Source: Amycolatopsis sp. EV170708-02-1 | GTDB taxonomy: Bacteria > Actinomycetota > Actinomycetes > Mycobacteriales > Pseudonocardiaceae | Assembly: GCF_022479115.1 (NCBI RefSeq) | Contig: NZ_CP092497.1 | Span: forward strand, 3,348,001-3,412,000 | DNA: 64,000 nucleotides | Direction: 5' to 3' | In this document: positions 8,927 to 17,276 of the stretch, piece after piece | Layout of the letters: the number at the start of each line of letters is the position of its first letter | Position numbering within the stretch: the first letter of the stretch is position 1 | Made by a program: the position numbers and the translations under genes | The notes under the pieces: model-generated | Told to the model about the DNA's origin: nothing | Databases searched by the model: none | The model's input: the letters and a program-made list of their open reading frames with translations, nothing else

Positions 8927-9691
8927 TCAGCCCCCGGCCCGGCGCACCAGCTCGAACGACAGCACCGCGGCGGCCGCCGAGACGTTCAGAGACTCGACTT
9001 CGCCGGGCATCGGGATCGACACCCATTCCGTCACCAGTTCGCCGACCTCGGCGCCGACGCCGTTCGTCTCGCCGCCCAGCACGAACGCCGCGCGCTGCGG
9101 CAGTTCGACGTCGAACACCGAGCTGCGAGCCGAAGCGCCCAGCGCGTAGATCCCGTAGCCGGCTTCGGTGAGCATTTCGGCCGCCTCGCGCGCGCTGCCG
9201 CATCGCAGCACCGGCGCGCGGAACGCGACCCCGGCCGAAGCCTTGACCACCATCGGGTCGAGGGCGGCGACCCCGCGCCGAGGTACGACGACCCCGTCCA
9301 GCCCGGCGGCGGTCGCCGTGCGCAGGATCATCCCGACGTTCGCCGGGGTGGTGATGCCGTCGAGCAGCAGCACCCGCGACGGCGGCCTGCCGTCGGACAG
9401 CGCCGCGTGCAGCGACCGCATCCGAGGGGCGACGACGTCGGCGAGCACGCCCTGGTCCTGCTTGCCGTTGCCCGCCAGCACCTTGACGCGATGCGCGCTC
9501 GCCCGCTGCACCGGCACCCCGGCGGCCTTGGCGGCACGCTGGATCTCGGCGGCGTTCGGCCCGCGCACGGTGTCGGCGAGGATCACCTTGTCCACCTCGA
9601 GCGCCGCGTCGTCCAATGCCTCGAGCACCGGTTTGCGGCCGTACACCGTCAGGAACCGGTCCTTCGGCGAGATCACCGACTCATCACCCAC
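8927..9691 (-). CDS. TrmH/SpoU-family RNA 2'-O-methyltransferase
   Basis: A 254-residue SPOUT enzyme that would transfer methyl from S-adenosylmethionine to a ribose 2'-OH of rRNA or tRNA. The N-terminal SpoU substrate-binding domain starts FLTVYGRKPVLEAL. The knotted catalytic domain shows motif 1 (NVGMILRTA), motif 2 (FVLGGETNGVG) and motif 3 (VSIPMPGEVESLNVSAAAAV). Overall closest in plan to RlmB-type 23S rRNA enzymes, but the target cannot be read from the sequence. The start is uncertain between GTG at 9691 and GTG at 9676. It is divergent from the acyltransferase gene. Confidence 0.9.
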   Translation of the reverse strand: MGDESVISPKDRFLTVYGRKPVLEALDDAALEVDKVILADTVRGPNAAEIQRAAKAAGVPVQRASAHRVKVLAGNGKQDQGVLADVVAPRMRSLHAALSDGRPPSRVLLLDGITTPANVGMILRTATAAGLDGVVVPRRGVAALDPMVVKASAGVAFRAPVLRCGSAREAAEMLTEAGYGIYALGASARSSVFDVELPQRAAFVLGGETNGVGAEVGELVTEWVSIPMPGEVESLNVSAAAAVLSFELVRRAGG

Positions 9692-9725
9692 ACCGGCGAG
9701 TGTCCCACTATGTAAGGATCGGCCC

Positions 9726-11132
9726 ATGCCCGACCGCCTCTCCGCGCTGGACGCCTCGTTCCTGTACGTGGAAGACCACTCGACCCCGATGCACGTCGGC
9801 GGTGTGGCGATCTTCGAGCGACCGCGCGAGGGTTTCACCTACGAGCGGCTGCTGGACCTGATCGGGCAGCGCCTGGCGTTCCTGCCGCGCTACCGGCAGC
9901 GGGTGCTGGAGGTGCCCGGCCACCTCGCCCGGCCGGTGTGGGTCGACGACGTCGACTTCGACCTCAACTACCACGTCCGGCGGTCCGCGTTGCCGCAGCC
10001 GGGCTCCGACAGCCAGCTGTTCGACCTCGTGGCGCGGCTGATGTCGCGGCGGCTCGACCCGGGAAGGCCGCTCTGGGAGGCGTACTTCGTCGAGGGGCTC
10101 GCGGGCGACCGTGTCGCGCTGGTGACCAAGACGCATCAGTCGGTCGTCGACGGGATCGGCACCATCGAGATCGGGCAGCTGATCCTCGACGCCACCCCGC
10201 AGGAGCCGGAGCCGTTCGACGACACATGGCATCCCCGCCGGGAACCGAGCCGCACGCAGCTGATCCTCGACGCGGTCGCCGAGACCGTGCAGCGGCCGAC
10301 GGAGCTGGTGGAGAACGTGCGCTCCATCGCCCACGACGCCACCGCGATGGCGGGCAAGGTCACCGAAACGGTCGGTGACGTCGCGTCGGCGCTGAAGACC
10401 ATGGTGCATCCGGCGCCGTCCGGGCCGCTCAACGTCCGCACCTCGGGCGGCCGCATGTTCGCCGTGGTCCGCACGCGGCTGGAGGATTTCCGCAAGGTCC
10501 GCGCCGCGCACGGCGGCACGGTCAACGACGTCGTGCTCGCCGCGATCACCGGCGCGCTGCGGGAATGGCTGCTGTCGCGTGGTTCGAACCTGACCGCGAC
10601 GACCACCGTGCGCGCGCTGGTGCCGATGGCCGTCCGCGACGCCGAGACGGCCGAGTATTCGACGCCGGCGCTGGTCGGGAACCAGGTCGACGCCTATCTG
10701 GTCGATCTTCCGGTCGGGGAGCCGAACGCGGTCCTGCGGCTGCAGCACATCGGTCACGCGATGGCGGACCATCTCGACTCCGGCCGTTCGGTGGCCGCGC
10801 GCGGGCTGCTGACGGTCGGCGGTTTCGCCCCGCCGACGCTGCATTCGCTGGGCGCGCGGGCGGCCGGTTCGATGTCGGGACGCATTTTCAACGTGCTGAT
10901 CACGAACTCGCCGGGCCCGCAGGTGCCGCTTTACGCGGGACAGGCGAAGATGGTGGAGATGTTCCCGGTCATGCCGCTGGTGCGCAATCAGGCACTGGCG
11001 ATCGGGGTCACCTCGTATCACGGCGGTGTCTACTTCGGACTGAACGGCGATCGCAAGGCCGTGTCCGATGTGGACCTGCTCGCCGGGATGATCGAGGAAT
11101 CGTTGGAAGAGCTGAAGGGTGCGCACTGGTGA
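9726..11132 (+). CDS. Wax ester synthase/diacylglycerol acyltransferase (WS/DGAT)
   Basis: A 468-residue membrane-associated acyltransferase that makes triacylglycerol or wax esters from acyl-CoA. It has the family N terminus (LSALDASFLYVEDHSTPMHVG) and a C-terminal WS_DGAT_C domain (NVLITNSPGPQVPLY). The HHxxxDG active-site motif reads HQSVVDG (around 10132-10152), with Gln in place of the second His. It corresponds in position to the Tgs-type genes near Rv3234c. The stop overlaps the downstream DUF6912 gene by four bases. Confidence 0.92.
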   Translation: MPDRLSALDASFLYVEDHSTPMHVGGVAIFERPREGFTYERLLDLIGQRLAFLPRYRQRVLEVPGHLARPVWVDDVDFDLNYHVRRSALPQPGSDSQLFDLVARLMSRRLDPGRPLWEAYFVEGLAGDRVALVTKTHQSVVDGIGTIEIGQLILDATPQEPEPFDDTWHPRREPSRTQLILDAVAETVQRPTELVENVRSIAHDATAMAGKVTETVGDVASALKTMVHPAPSGPLNVRTSGGRMFAVVRTRLEDFRKVRAAHGGTVNDVVLAAITGALREWLLSRGSNLTATTTVRALVPMAVRDAETAEYSTPALVGNQVDAYLVDLPVGEPNAVLRLQHIGHAMADHLDSGRSVAARGLLTVGGFAPPTLHSLGARAAGSMSGRIFNVLITNSPGPQVPLYAGQAKMVEMFPVMPLVRNQALAIGVTSYHGGVYFGLNGDRKAVSDVDLLAGMIEESLEELKGAHW

Positions 11133-11620
11133 GGGTCTATCTACCCGGGACGATCGCGATGCTCCGTGAGCTCGAAACCGCCGGAGAGCTCCGCGCGCGC
11201 AGCGGCACGGGATTCGCATTGACCCCGGCGCTGCGGGAGTCCTACGCCAGCGGATCCGACGAAGAACTCGAGTACGCCGCGCTGCTCGACGCCGCCAGGG
11301 CGTCGCTCCGGCTGATCGCGGCCGAGGAGAAGCCCGAGCCGCGGCGGGTGGTGATCTCGGCCGACATCGACGAGGTCACCCTGCGCCCGGATCTCGACGC
11401 CGCCGTCGTCCGGCTGTCCGGGCCGGTGAAGATCGCCGACGTCGCCGCGATCCACGTCGACGCGGCCGAAGCGGCGGAGTCCGTGCAGGCCGCCGCCGCG
11501 GTGATCGACCAGGCCGATCTCGGCGATCCGGACGCGGAGTTCACCCTCGGCGACGCCGAAGACCACGAACTCGCCTGGTACGCGCCCCAGGAGCTCCCTT
11601 TCCTGCTGGAACTCCTGTAA
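11129..11620 (+). CDS. DUF6912-type conserved hypothetical protein
   Basis: A 163-residue soluble acidic protein beginning MRVYLPGTIAMLRELE and ending with ELAWYAPQELPFLLELL. It resembles the small actinobacterial DUF6912 family, which has no known function. The GTG start overlaps the acyltransferase stop (GTGA), so it is translationally coupled to lipid synthesis. No membrane segments, metal ligands or catalytic motif are evident. Confidence 0.8.
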   Translation: MRVYLPGTIAMLRELETAGELRARSGTGFALTPALRESYASGSDEELEYAALLDAARASLRLIAAEEKPEPRRVVISADIDEVTLRPDLDAAVVRLSGPVKIADVAAIHVDAAEAAESVQAAAAVIDQADLGDPDAEFTLGDAEDHELAWYAPQELPFLLELL

Positions 11621-11625
11621 CCCCC

Positions 11626-11689
11626 CGCGTTTCGTCCTCTGAATGCGGTCCTTGCACGCGCAAGGACCGCATTCAGAGGACGAAACGCG
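11626..11689. terminator. 30-bp palindrome, CGTTTCGTCCTCTG family, copy 1
   Basis: The arms 11626-11655 and 11660-11689 are perfect complements around a 4-base loop. It fills the whole space between two convergent genes. Related copies are at 27322-27385 and 37700-37761, with a half copy at 19440-19461. Confidence 0.8.
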
Positions 11690-12574
11690 TCAGAACCAGG
11701 ACGGGCCGGGCACCGGGCGTTCGGGGCGCCAGCCGGTCGCCTCGGTGAGCCGGGACGAGACCACCCGCTGCGAGCGCGCAAGTACCGACATCAGGCCCAG
11801 CCGGTTCGCCAGCCACTTCGGCAGCGCGCGCGGCCGCCGGACACCGGCCGCGGCGGCCATCGCCTCGCCGAGTTCCTGCTTCCGCACCGGATCCGCGGCC
11901 AGGTTGTAGACGTCGCTCGGCGCCCGCAGCGCCGCGATCGCGCCCGCCGCCGCGTCGGCCGGATGGATCGCCGCGGTCCAGTCGGTCCGGCGGCCGAAGA
12001 TCAGCGGCGAACCGCGCCGCGCGGCCGCCAGCATCGTCTTGGTCATCGGGTCGTCGCCGACCAGCAGCCCGATCCGCAGCCGGATCGCGGTGCGTCCCTC
12101 GTCCACCAGCTCCGCGATGTTCGCGTGCGCCACCGTCGAAGACGCGATGTTGCCGCGCAGCGCGAGAGGCGCGTCCTCGTCCAGCTCCTCGTCGCCGCCG
12201 TCGGCGTAGACGAACGAAATCCCTTCCTGCACCACGATTCCCAGCTCGCCGACCCGTCGCACGGCGGCCGCCAGGGTCCGGCTTCCGGTGCTCCGCACGC
12301 GGTCGTTCTCGGCCCAGCCGGACAACGTCATCGCCCGCCGCGCGTCCGGGATCCGGGTCGCGACGTTCACCACCGCGTCGTGCCCGCGCAGCGCGACGGC
12401 CAGCGCATCGACGTCGAACAGTGAACCCAGCACCGGTTCCGCGCCGGTCGCGCGCACCGCGGCGACCCGGTCGACGTCGCGGGCCAGTCCGCTCACCTCG
12501 TGGCCTTCGGCCAGCAGACGCCGCACCAGCGGACGCCCCAGCATCCCGGTCGCCCCGATCACCATCACGCGCAT
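11690..12574 (-). CDS. NAD(P)-dependent epimerase/NmrA-like SDR protein
   Basis: A 294-residue extended short-chain dehydrogenase. The Rossmann motif VIGATGMLGRPLVRRLL lies at residues 4-20, and DAVVNVATRIP follows the nucleotide fold. The canonical YxxxK is not obvious (SFVYADGGDEEL occupies the region), so it may be an atypical SDR acting as a redox sensor or epimerase-like enzyme. GGAG lies before the ATG at 12574. It is the last gene of the minus-strand run that starts with the lipoprotein genes. Substrate unknown. Confidence 0.8.
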   Translation of the reverse strand: MRVMVIGATGMLGRPLVRRLLAEGHEVSGLARDVDRVAAVRATGAEPVLGSLFDVDALAVALRGHDAVVNVATRIPDARRAMTLSGWAENDRVRSTGSRTLAAAVRRVGELGIVVQEGISFVYADGGDEELDEDAPLALRGNIASSTVAHANIAELVDEGRTAIRLRIGLLVGDDPMTKTMLAAARRGSPLIFGRRTDWTAAIHPADAAAGAIAALRAPSDVYNLAADPVRKQELGEAMAAAAGVRRPRALPKWLANRLGLMSVLARSQRVVSSRLTEATGWRPERPVPGPSWF

Positions 12575-12635
12575 GTTCGCTCCTCGTGTCCCGCCTTCAC
12601 GAACCGGACGAGACGACTGCGGGAAACGTGACGGA

Positions 12636-13430
12636 TCAGCCCGCCGGGATCTCCCCGATCTCCTCCGGCGGCGGTGCCTGGATGTCGGCCTGCGTGCCCC
12701 ACTCGCTGTAGCGCGTGACGATCCTGGCGGTCGCGCTGTCCGGAGCGCCCGAAGCGGCGAGGACCGGGGCGAGGTCGAGCACGATCTGCAGCGGCAGGCG
12801 CGCGTCGTCGAGCCAGACCTCCATGGGGAGCTTCCCGACCTTCCCCCGCAGCTCGGCGACGGCCTCGGGCGACAAACCGGCGGGCAGGTCGCCGCCCAGC
12901 GCGGCCAGGTCGACGTCCAGCCGGTAGTGCTCGGCGGCCACCCCGTCGAGTTCGGCGTGCCCGGAACCGGTGAGCGTGCCCGCCTTCCGCGCCTGGTCGA
13001 GCGCGCGGGCGGGGTCGTTCTGCTTCGCCAGCTGGTCGATGCTGCCGCCGGCGACCTGCGAGAACGGGTCGGCGCCGTCGGGGGAGACCCTGACCCAGGG
13101 CTTCCCGCCGGGAACGTCTTCACGGGCGGTCTCGGGGACCTTGGCGAAGACGATCTTGTCGACAAGGCGGAGTTCGATCGGCTCGCCGAGGAAGTCCGTG
13201 GTCATGGCCAGCGCGGTACCCGTCCCCGCGACCTTGGCCTGTCCCTGGCTCTTCGACCGCATCGTGCCCGCGGTGACGTCGGTGGTGAACTTCGCGGCCT
13301 TGCCGTCCATGGCGGACGTCGCTCCGTCGGCGAGCGCGCGGGCGTCGGCGAACGAGACGGCATCGCCGTCACAAGCGCCGAGCAGCGCACCGAGTACGAG
13401 CACGACGGTGGACAGGGCCGTTCTCCGCAT
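12636..13430 (-). CDS. LppX/LprAFG-like lipoprotein, paralogue 4
   Basis: A 264-residue lipoprotein (lipobox LLGAC). It shares with its three upstream neighbours a core of A..MDGKAAKFTTDV, VEVWLDDARLPLQ-type strand and a C-terminal YSEWGTQADIQAPPPEEIGE. This layout matches the LolA-like LppX_LprAFG fold, which holds lipid in a hydrophobic cavity on the outer face of the membrane. It is the most divergent of the four. The ATG at 13430 is chosen to begin the signal peptide; a longer in-frame start would add a charged stretch in front. Confidence 0.82.
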   Translation of the reverse strand: MRRTALSTVVLVLGALLGACDGDAVSFADARALADGATSAMDGKAAKFTTDVTAGTMRSKSQGQAKVAGTGTALAMTTDFLGEPIELRLVDKIVFAKVPETAREDVPGGKPWVRVSPDGADPFSQVAGGSIDQLAKQNDPARALDQARKAGTLTGSGHAELDGVAAEHYRLDVDLAALGGDLPAGLSPEAVAELRGKVGKLPMEVWLDDARLPLQIVLDLAPVLAASGAPDSATARIVTRYSEWGTQADIQAPPPEEIGEIPAG

Positions 13431-13503
13431 GAGGACCTGCTTTCGATCGCGGGCACCCAAGCGAAACACAGCCGCGGGCCGAACCCCGATCGGGGGAACG
13501 GGC

Positions 13504-14184
13504 TCAGCGGCTGTCGCCGACCGCCTCGGGCGGCGGCGCGATGATCACCACGTCCGAAGCCCAGCTGTCGTACTTGACCGTGGCCTTGCCCATGCTGACC
13601 TGCACCGGACGCTGCTCGGCGTCCAGCCACAACTCGGCGGGCGCGCCGGCGAGATCGAGGACGTACCGCGTGGCGGCCGTGCCGTTCACGTCGCCCTGTT
13701 CGGATTTGGTGACCTTGCCCGATTTCGAGATCCGCTCGATCGTGCGAGTCGGATCCATCGTCTCGACGACGTTCGTCATCAGCGCGCCGTTGGCGGCGGA
13801 GAGCGAGTCCTTGCCGCCGGCGGTGATCTTGACCCATTCCTTGCCGGTCTTGAGTTCCTGCACCTGGGTGTCCGACAGGTGGTAGTAGAGGACGCCGTCG
13901 GCGTAGATCAGGTCCCGTTTCTCGCCCGCGACCTCGGCGACCATGGAGAACTTGCTGTTCGGCCCCTCATAGAGCCCGGAACTGGTGACCACGACCTTGC
14001 GGCCGTCGTCCGCGGTGGTCTCGAGCGCGATCTTGGACGAACGGGCCTTCTGTGTGCCCGCGGCGGCGACCGAGGCCAGCTGCGCCACGTCGGTCACCGG
14101 TGGTGCCGCCGGTTTCTCTTCCCCGGAACAGCCGCTCAGCAGCAGGAGGGCGGTACAGACGGCGGCGAATCCGGTGGCACGCAT
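13504..14184 (-). CDS. LppX/LprAFG-like lipoprotein, paralogue 3
   Basis: A 226-residue lipoprotein (lipobox LLSGC), the shortest of four tandem paralogues. It keeps the family blocks KARSSKIALETT, GLYEGPNSKFSMV, LYYHLSD, AELWLDAEQRPVQVSM and the ending SDVVIIAPPPEAVGD. Expected to be exported, lipidated and to bind a lipid or apolar ligand. Separated from the paralogue upstream by a strong hairpin, so it may be transcribed at a lower level or from its own promoter. Confidence 0.85.
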   Translation of the reverse strand: MRATGFAAVCTALLLLSGCSGEEKPAAPPVTDVAQLASVAAAGTQKARSSKIALETTADDGRKVVVTSSGLYEGPNSKFSMVAEVAGEKRDLIYADGVLYYHLSDTQVQELKTGKEWVKITAGGKDSLSAANGALMTNVVETMDPTRTIERISKSGKVTKSEQGDVNGTAATRYVLDLAGAPAELWLDAEQRPVQVSMGKATVKYDSWASDVVIIAPPPEAVGDSR

Positions 14185-14260
14185 GGGACTCCCTCGGGTG
14201 AATGGTCTGTACCACCACCGTAGTGCCTGTCGCGTGAATTTCCACCGTCCGAATGTCTGG

Positions 14261-14315
14261 GTACGTGAAGGCCCCCTTCATTGCGTCTAGCGCAATGAAG
14301 GGGGCCTTCACGTAC
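14261..14315. terminator. 25-bp perfect hairpin between lipoprotein genes
   Basis: The arms 14261-14285 and 14291-14315 are perfectly complementary with loop TCTAG. The core GTGAAGGCCCCCTTCA recurs at 40263 and 50462. It splits the lipoprotein cluster into two transcription units on the minus strand. Confidence 0.75.
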
Positions 14316-14325
14316 TTGCGGGAGA

Positions 14326-15201
14326 CTAGCCGCCCGCCTGCCGGATCATGGCGGCGTAGTCGCCCACCTCGGCGGCCGGCGGCGCAGTGACGTCCACCGG
14401 CGTACCCCAGTCGCTGTAGGTGTAGGTCGACTTCGCCTCGCCGGTCTGCGACCCTCCCGCCGACTGCATGAACGAGGTCATGTCCATGGTCATCTTCAGC
14501 GGCAGCTGCTCGGCGTTGAGCCAGAGCTCGGCGGGGATCCGCAGATCCTTGCCCGCGAACCGCTTCTCGACCTCCGCCCGCTGATCGGCGGGGAGGTCTT
14601 CGCCGAGGAACAAGTCGATCTGCTTCTTGGCGTCGAATTCGACGAAGTAATGGTTCACCGGGACGCCGTCCAGCTGGGTCTGTTCCGACCTGACGACACG
14701 GCCGGTCTTTTCGACCAGCTCCAGCTGTTTCGCCGGGTCGCTCATCTCGAAGGACCTCAGCATGGCCTTCCCCACGGCCTTCGCCTGGGGATCCTCGCTG
14801 TTCAGCGGGATCTTCCCCCAGACCTTGTCCGTTTTGAGCCGGGCCTTCTCCTCCGCGGGCAGTTTGACGAACACGGTCTGGTCGACCAGGCGCATCCCGA
14901 CCGTTTCACCGTCGACGGTCATATTCGCCTCGAGCCTCGAAGCGGGACCGTCGTAGAACGCCTTCACCGTCCCAGTGACCGCTTTGGTCCCGAGCATGCT
15001 GTCGACGATCGTCGTGGAGGATTTCGCCTTCCGAGTTCCCTGCTTGGCGGCCTCGACGAGGCCGAACGCGTCGGTGAACGGGTTGGCCAGCGCGAGCTCG
15101 CCGCCCTTGTTCTCGGCCGTCGCGTCCGGGCGGGTGCCGCAGCCCGTGACCACGAGGGTCAGGGCCGCGGCCACCGCGGCGAACTTGAGAGTGGCACGCA
15201 T
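14326..15201 (-). CDS. LppX/LprAFG-like lipoprotein, paralogue 2
   Basis: A 291-residue lipoprotein (lipobox VVTGC). It is highly similar in layout to the next gene upstream: TRKAKSSTTIVDSM, YDGPASRLEANMTVDG, VFVKLPAEEKARLKTDK, LWLNAEQLPLKMTMD, and ending YSDWGTPVDVTAPPAAEVGD. Its start codon follows the upstream paralogue's stop with no gap, so the two are cotranscribed and coupled. Recent duplication is the simplest explanation. Ligand unknown. Confidence 0.87.
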   Translation of the reverse strand: MRATLKFAAVAAALTLVVTGCGTRPDATAENKGGELALANPFTDAFGLVEAAKQGTRKAKSSTTIVDSMLGTKAVTGTVKAFYDGPASRLEANMTVDGETVGMRLVDQTVFVKLPAEEKARLKTDKVWGKIPLNSEDPQAKAVGKAMLRSFEMSDPAKQLELVEKTGRVVRSEQTQLDGVPVNHYFVEFDAKKQIDLFLGEDLPADQRAEVEKRFAGKDLRIPAELWLNAEQLPLKMTMDMTSFMQSAGGSQTGEAKSTYTYSDWGTPVDVTAPPAAEVGDYAAMIRQAGG

Positions 15202-16104
15202 CTACCGGCCGCCGGCCTTCTTCATGATCTCCGCCAGGTCGCCTACCTGAGCGGCGGGCGGGGCGGTGACCTCCACCGGGCTGCCCCAGTCGGTGTACTT
15301 GACCGTGGTCTTGGCGACGCCGTCACCGGGGACGCCCATGGCCTTCATGAACGCGGTCTGGTCCGAGACGACCTGCACCGGCAGCTGGTCGGCGTTGAGC
15401 CACAGCTCGGTGGGGATGGTGATGTTCTTGCCCTTCAGCTTCGCGTCGAGCTGCTTCTGGACGTCCGCCGGGAACGGGACGCCCACCTCGCCCGCGATGA
15501 GGGCGATGGCCTTCTCGACCTCGATCTCGACGACGTAGTGGTTGGTGAGCTCACCGTTCAGCTCGACCTGGTCCGACTTCGTGATCTTGCCTGCCTTCGA
15601 GACCTGCTCGAGAGTGCGCGACGGGTCGCTGTCCTTGATGGCCTTCGACATGATCTTGCCGAGCATCTGCGAGAGGGGGTCCTGGCCGTCGGCGGAGATC
15701 TTCACGTACGACTTGTCGGTCTTCATCTCGGCCTGGTCGGACGCGTCGAGCTTGAAGTACAGCGCGTTGTCGACGAAGACCGCTTCCAGCTTCTTGCCGT
15801 CGCTGTCCATGGTCATCGAGAACTTGGTGTTCTCGCCGTCGTACAGGCCCTGCCCGGTCATCGATTGCTTCTCGGTGCCGGCGACGGACTCCATCGTCAC
15901 CTTGGACGACTTGGCCTTCTTGGTGCTCTCGCGGGTCAGTGCCGCGAGCTGGATCGGGTCGCCGAGCGGCGACGCGAGCAGGCTCTTCTGCTCGGAAGGA
16001 GCAGGAGCGGGAGCAGCCGCACCGGACTGCTTCTCGCCACCGCAGGCGGACAGCGCCAGGACGGCGGCCGTGGTGATGGCGGCGAGTGTGGTTACGCGCT
16101 TCAA
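15202..16104 (-). CDS. LppX/LprAFG-like lipoprotein, paralogue 1
   Basis: A 300-residue lipoprotein (lipobox ALSAC) that heads the cluster. After an Ala/Pro-rich linker come the repeated family blocks TKKAKSSKVTMESVAG, YDGENTKFSMTMDSDG, ALYFKLDASDQAEMKTDK, LWLNADQLPVQVV and YTDWGSPVEVTAPPAAQVGD. The family fold is related to LolA and to mycobacterial LprG/LppX, which carry lipids across the cell wall. Whether these bind lipid here is inference. Confidence 0.87.
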   Translation of the reverse strand: MKRVTTLAAITTAAVLALSACGGEKQSGAAAPAPAPSEQKSLLASPLGDPIQLAALTRESTKKAKSSKVTMESVAGTEKQSMTGQGLYDGENTKFSMTMDSDGKKLEAVFVDNALYFKLDASDQAEMKTDKSYVKISADGQDPLSQMLGKIMSKAIKDSDPSRTLEQVSKAGKITKSDQVELNGELTNHYVVEIEVEKAIALIAGEVGVPFPADVQKQLDAKLKGKNITIPTELWLNADQLPVQVVSDQTAFMKAMGVPGDGVAKTTVKYTDWGSPVEVTAPPAAQVGDLAEIMKKAGGR

Positions 16105-16164
16105 AAGGACCCCTCAGAAAAGTTGATCTAATCCGAACGGGGTATCGCGCGAGGGCGGATTTAG

Positions 16165-17175
16165 TTACCGGTCGTCGTCGTGACCGGCTCGGGAGCCCAG
16201 AAGACGGCGCAATGAGTCCAGTCGCTCGTGACTGGCATCACCCTCGGTGACCACGTCGTCGAGGGCGCAGTCCGGGTCCGAAGGCGGCCCGAGGTGACCG
16301 CAGCCGGAAGGGCATTCTTCGGCGGCCGCGGCGAATTCCTCGAACGCGAGCACGATGTCGTCGGCGGTGACGTGCGCCAGCCCGAACGAGCGGACGCCGG
16401 GGGTGTCGACCACCCAGCCGCCGCCGGGCAGGGGGAGCGCGACCGCCGCGACGGACGTGTGCCTGCCCTTGCCGACCGCGCTGACCACACCGGTCGCCAG
16501 CCCGGCGTCGGGCACCAGCCGGTTGACCAAAGTGGACTTGCCGACCCCGGAATGCCCGACCAGCGCGGTGACCCGGCCCTTGAGCCTGCCGGTCAGTTCC
16601 TCCGGATGCTCGTCGTGCCGGGTGACCACGGCCGGGATGTCGAGGCCCGCGTAGCCGGCGAGGAGTTCGTCCGGGCTGGCGAGGTCGGCCTTCGTCAGGC
16701 AGAGGACCGGTTCGAGACCGCCCGCGTAACAGGCGACGAGACACCGGTCGATGAATCCGGTGCGCGGCGGGGGATCGGCCAGCGCGGTCACGATCAGCAG
16801 CTGTTCGGCGTTGGCGACCACCACTCGCTCGAACGGGTCGGTGTCGTCCGCCGTCCGGCGCAGCACACTGGAGCGTTCGTCCACCCGGATGATGCGGGCG
16901 AGGGTGTCCGGTTTGCCACTGACGTCGCCGACGATGCCGACGGTGTCGCCGACGACGACCGGCACCCGGCCCAGCTCACGGGCCCGCATCGCGGTGACGA
17001 CGCGATCCGGATCGGAGTCGATCGCGCAGGTCCAGCGGCCGCGATCCTTGCCGATGACCATCGCCGTGGAGGCGTCCGCGTGCTCGGGGCGGCGTTTGCT
17101 GCGCGGCCTGGTGCCCTTGCCGGGACGGATCCGCACGTCGGATTCGTCCAGCCTGCGCCAGTCCTTGCCCGCCAA
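16165..17175 (-). CDS. rsgA: Ribosome small subunit-dependent GTPase A
   Basis: A 336-residue circularly permuted GTPase that assists late 30S maturation. Motifs occur in the permuted order: G4 TKAD (about residue 160), G1 GHSGVGKST (about 210) and G3 DTPG (about 253). An N-terminal OB fold precedes them and a C-terminal zinc motif (ECPSGCGHLGPPSDPDC) follows. The TTG at 17175 is chosen because AGGAGG lies 4 bases upstream and translation begins MAGKDWRRLDESDVRIRPGKG, like actinobacterial RsgA. It is divergent from the SRAP gene, without aroA in between. Confidence 0.95.
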   Translation of the reverse strand: MAGKDWRRLDESDVRIRPGKGTRPRSKRRPEHADASTAMVIGKDRGRWTCAIDSDPDRVVTAMRARELGRVPVVVGDTVGIVGDVSGKPDTLARIIRVDERSSVLRRTADDTDPFERVVVANAEQLLIVTALADPPPRTGFIDRCLVACYAGGLEPVLCLTKADLASPDELLAGYAGLDIPAVVTRHDEHPEELTGRLKGRVTALVGHSGVGKSTLVNRLVPDAGLATGVVSAVGKGRHTSVAAVALPLPGGGWVVDTPGVRSFGLAHVTADDIVLAFEEFAAAAEECPSGCGHLGPPSDPDCALDDVVTEGDASHERLDSLRRLLGSRAGHDDDR

Positions 17176-17276
17176 ACCGCCTCCTGCTCTTCGAACACCG
17201 CGGAACAATGATCCCATGCTGCTCGCCATCGTCTGGCCGGCGTGTAACGATGGCTCTCGATTAGGGAGGTTTTCGC

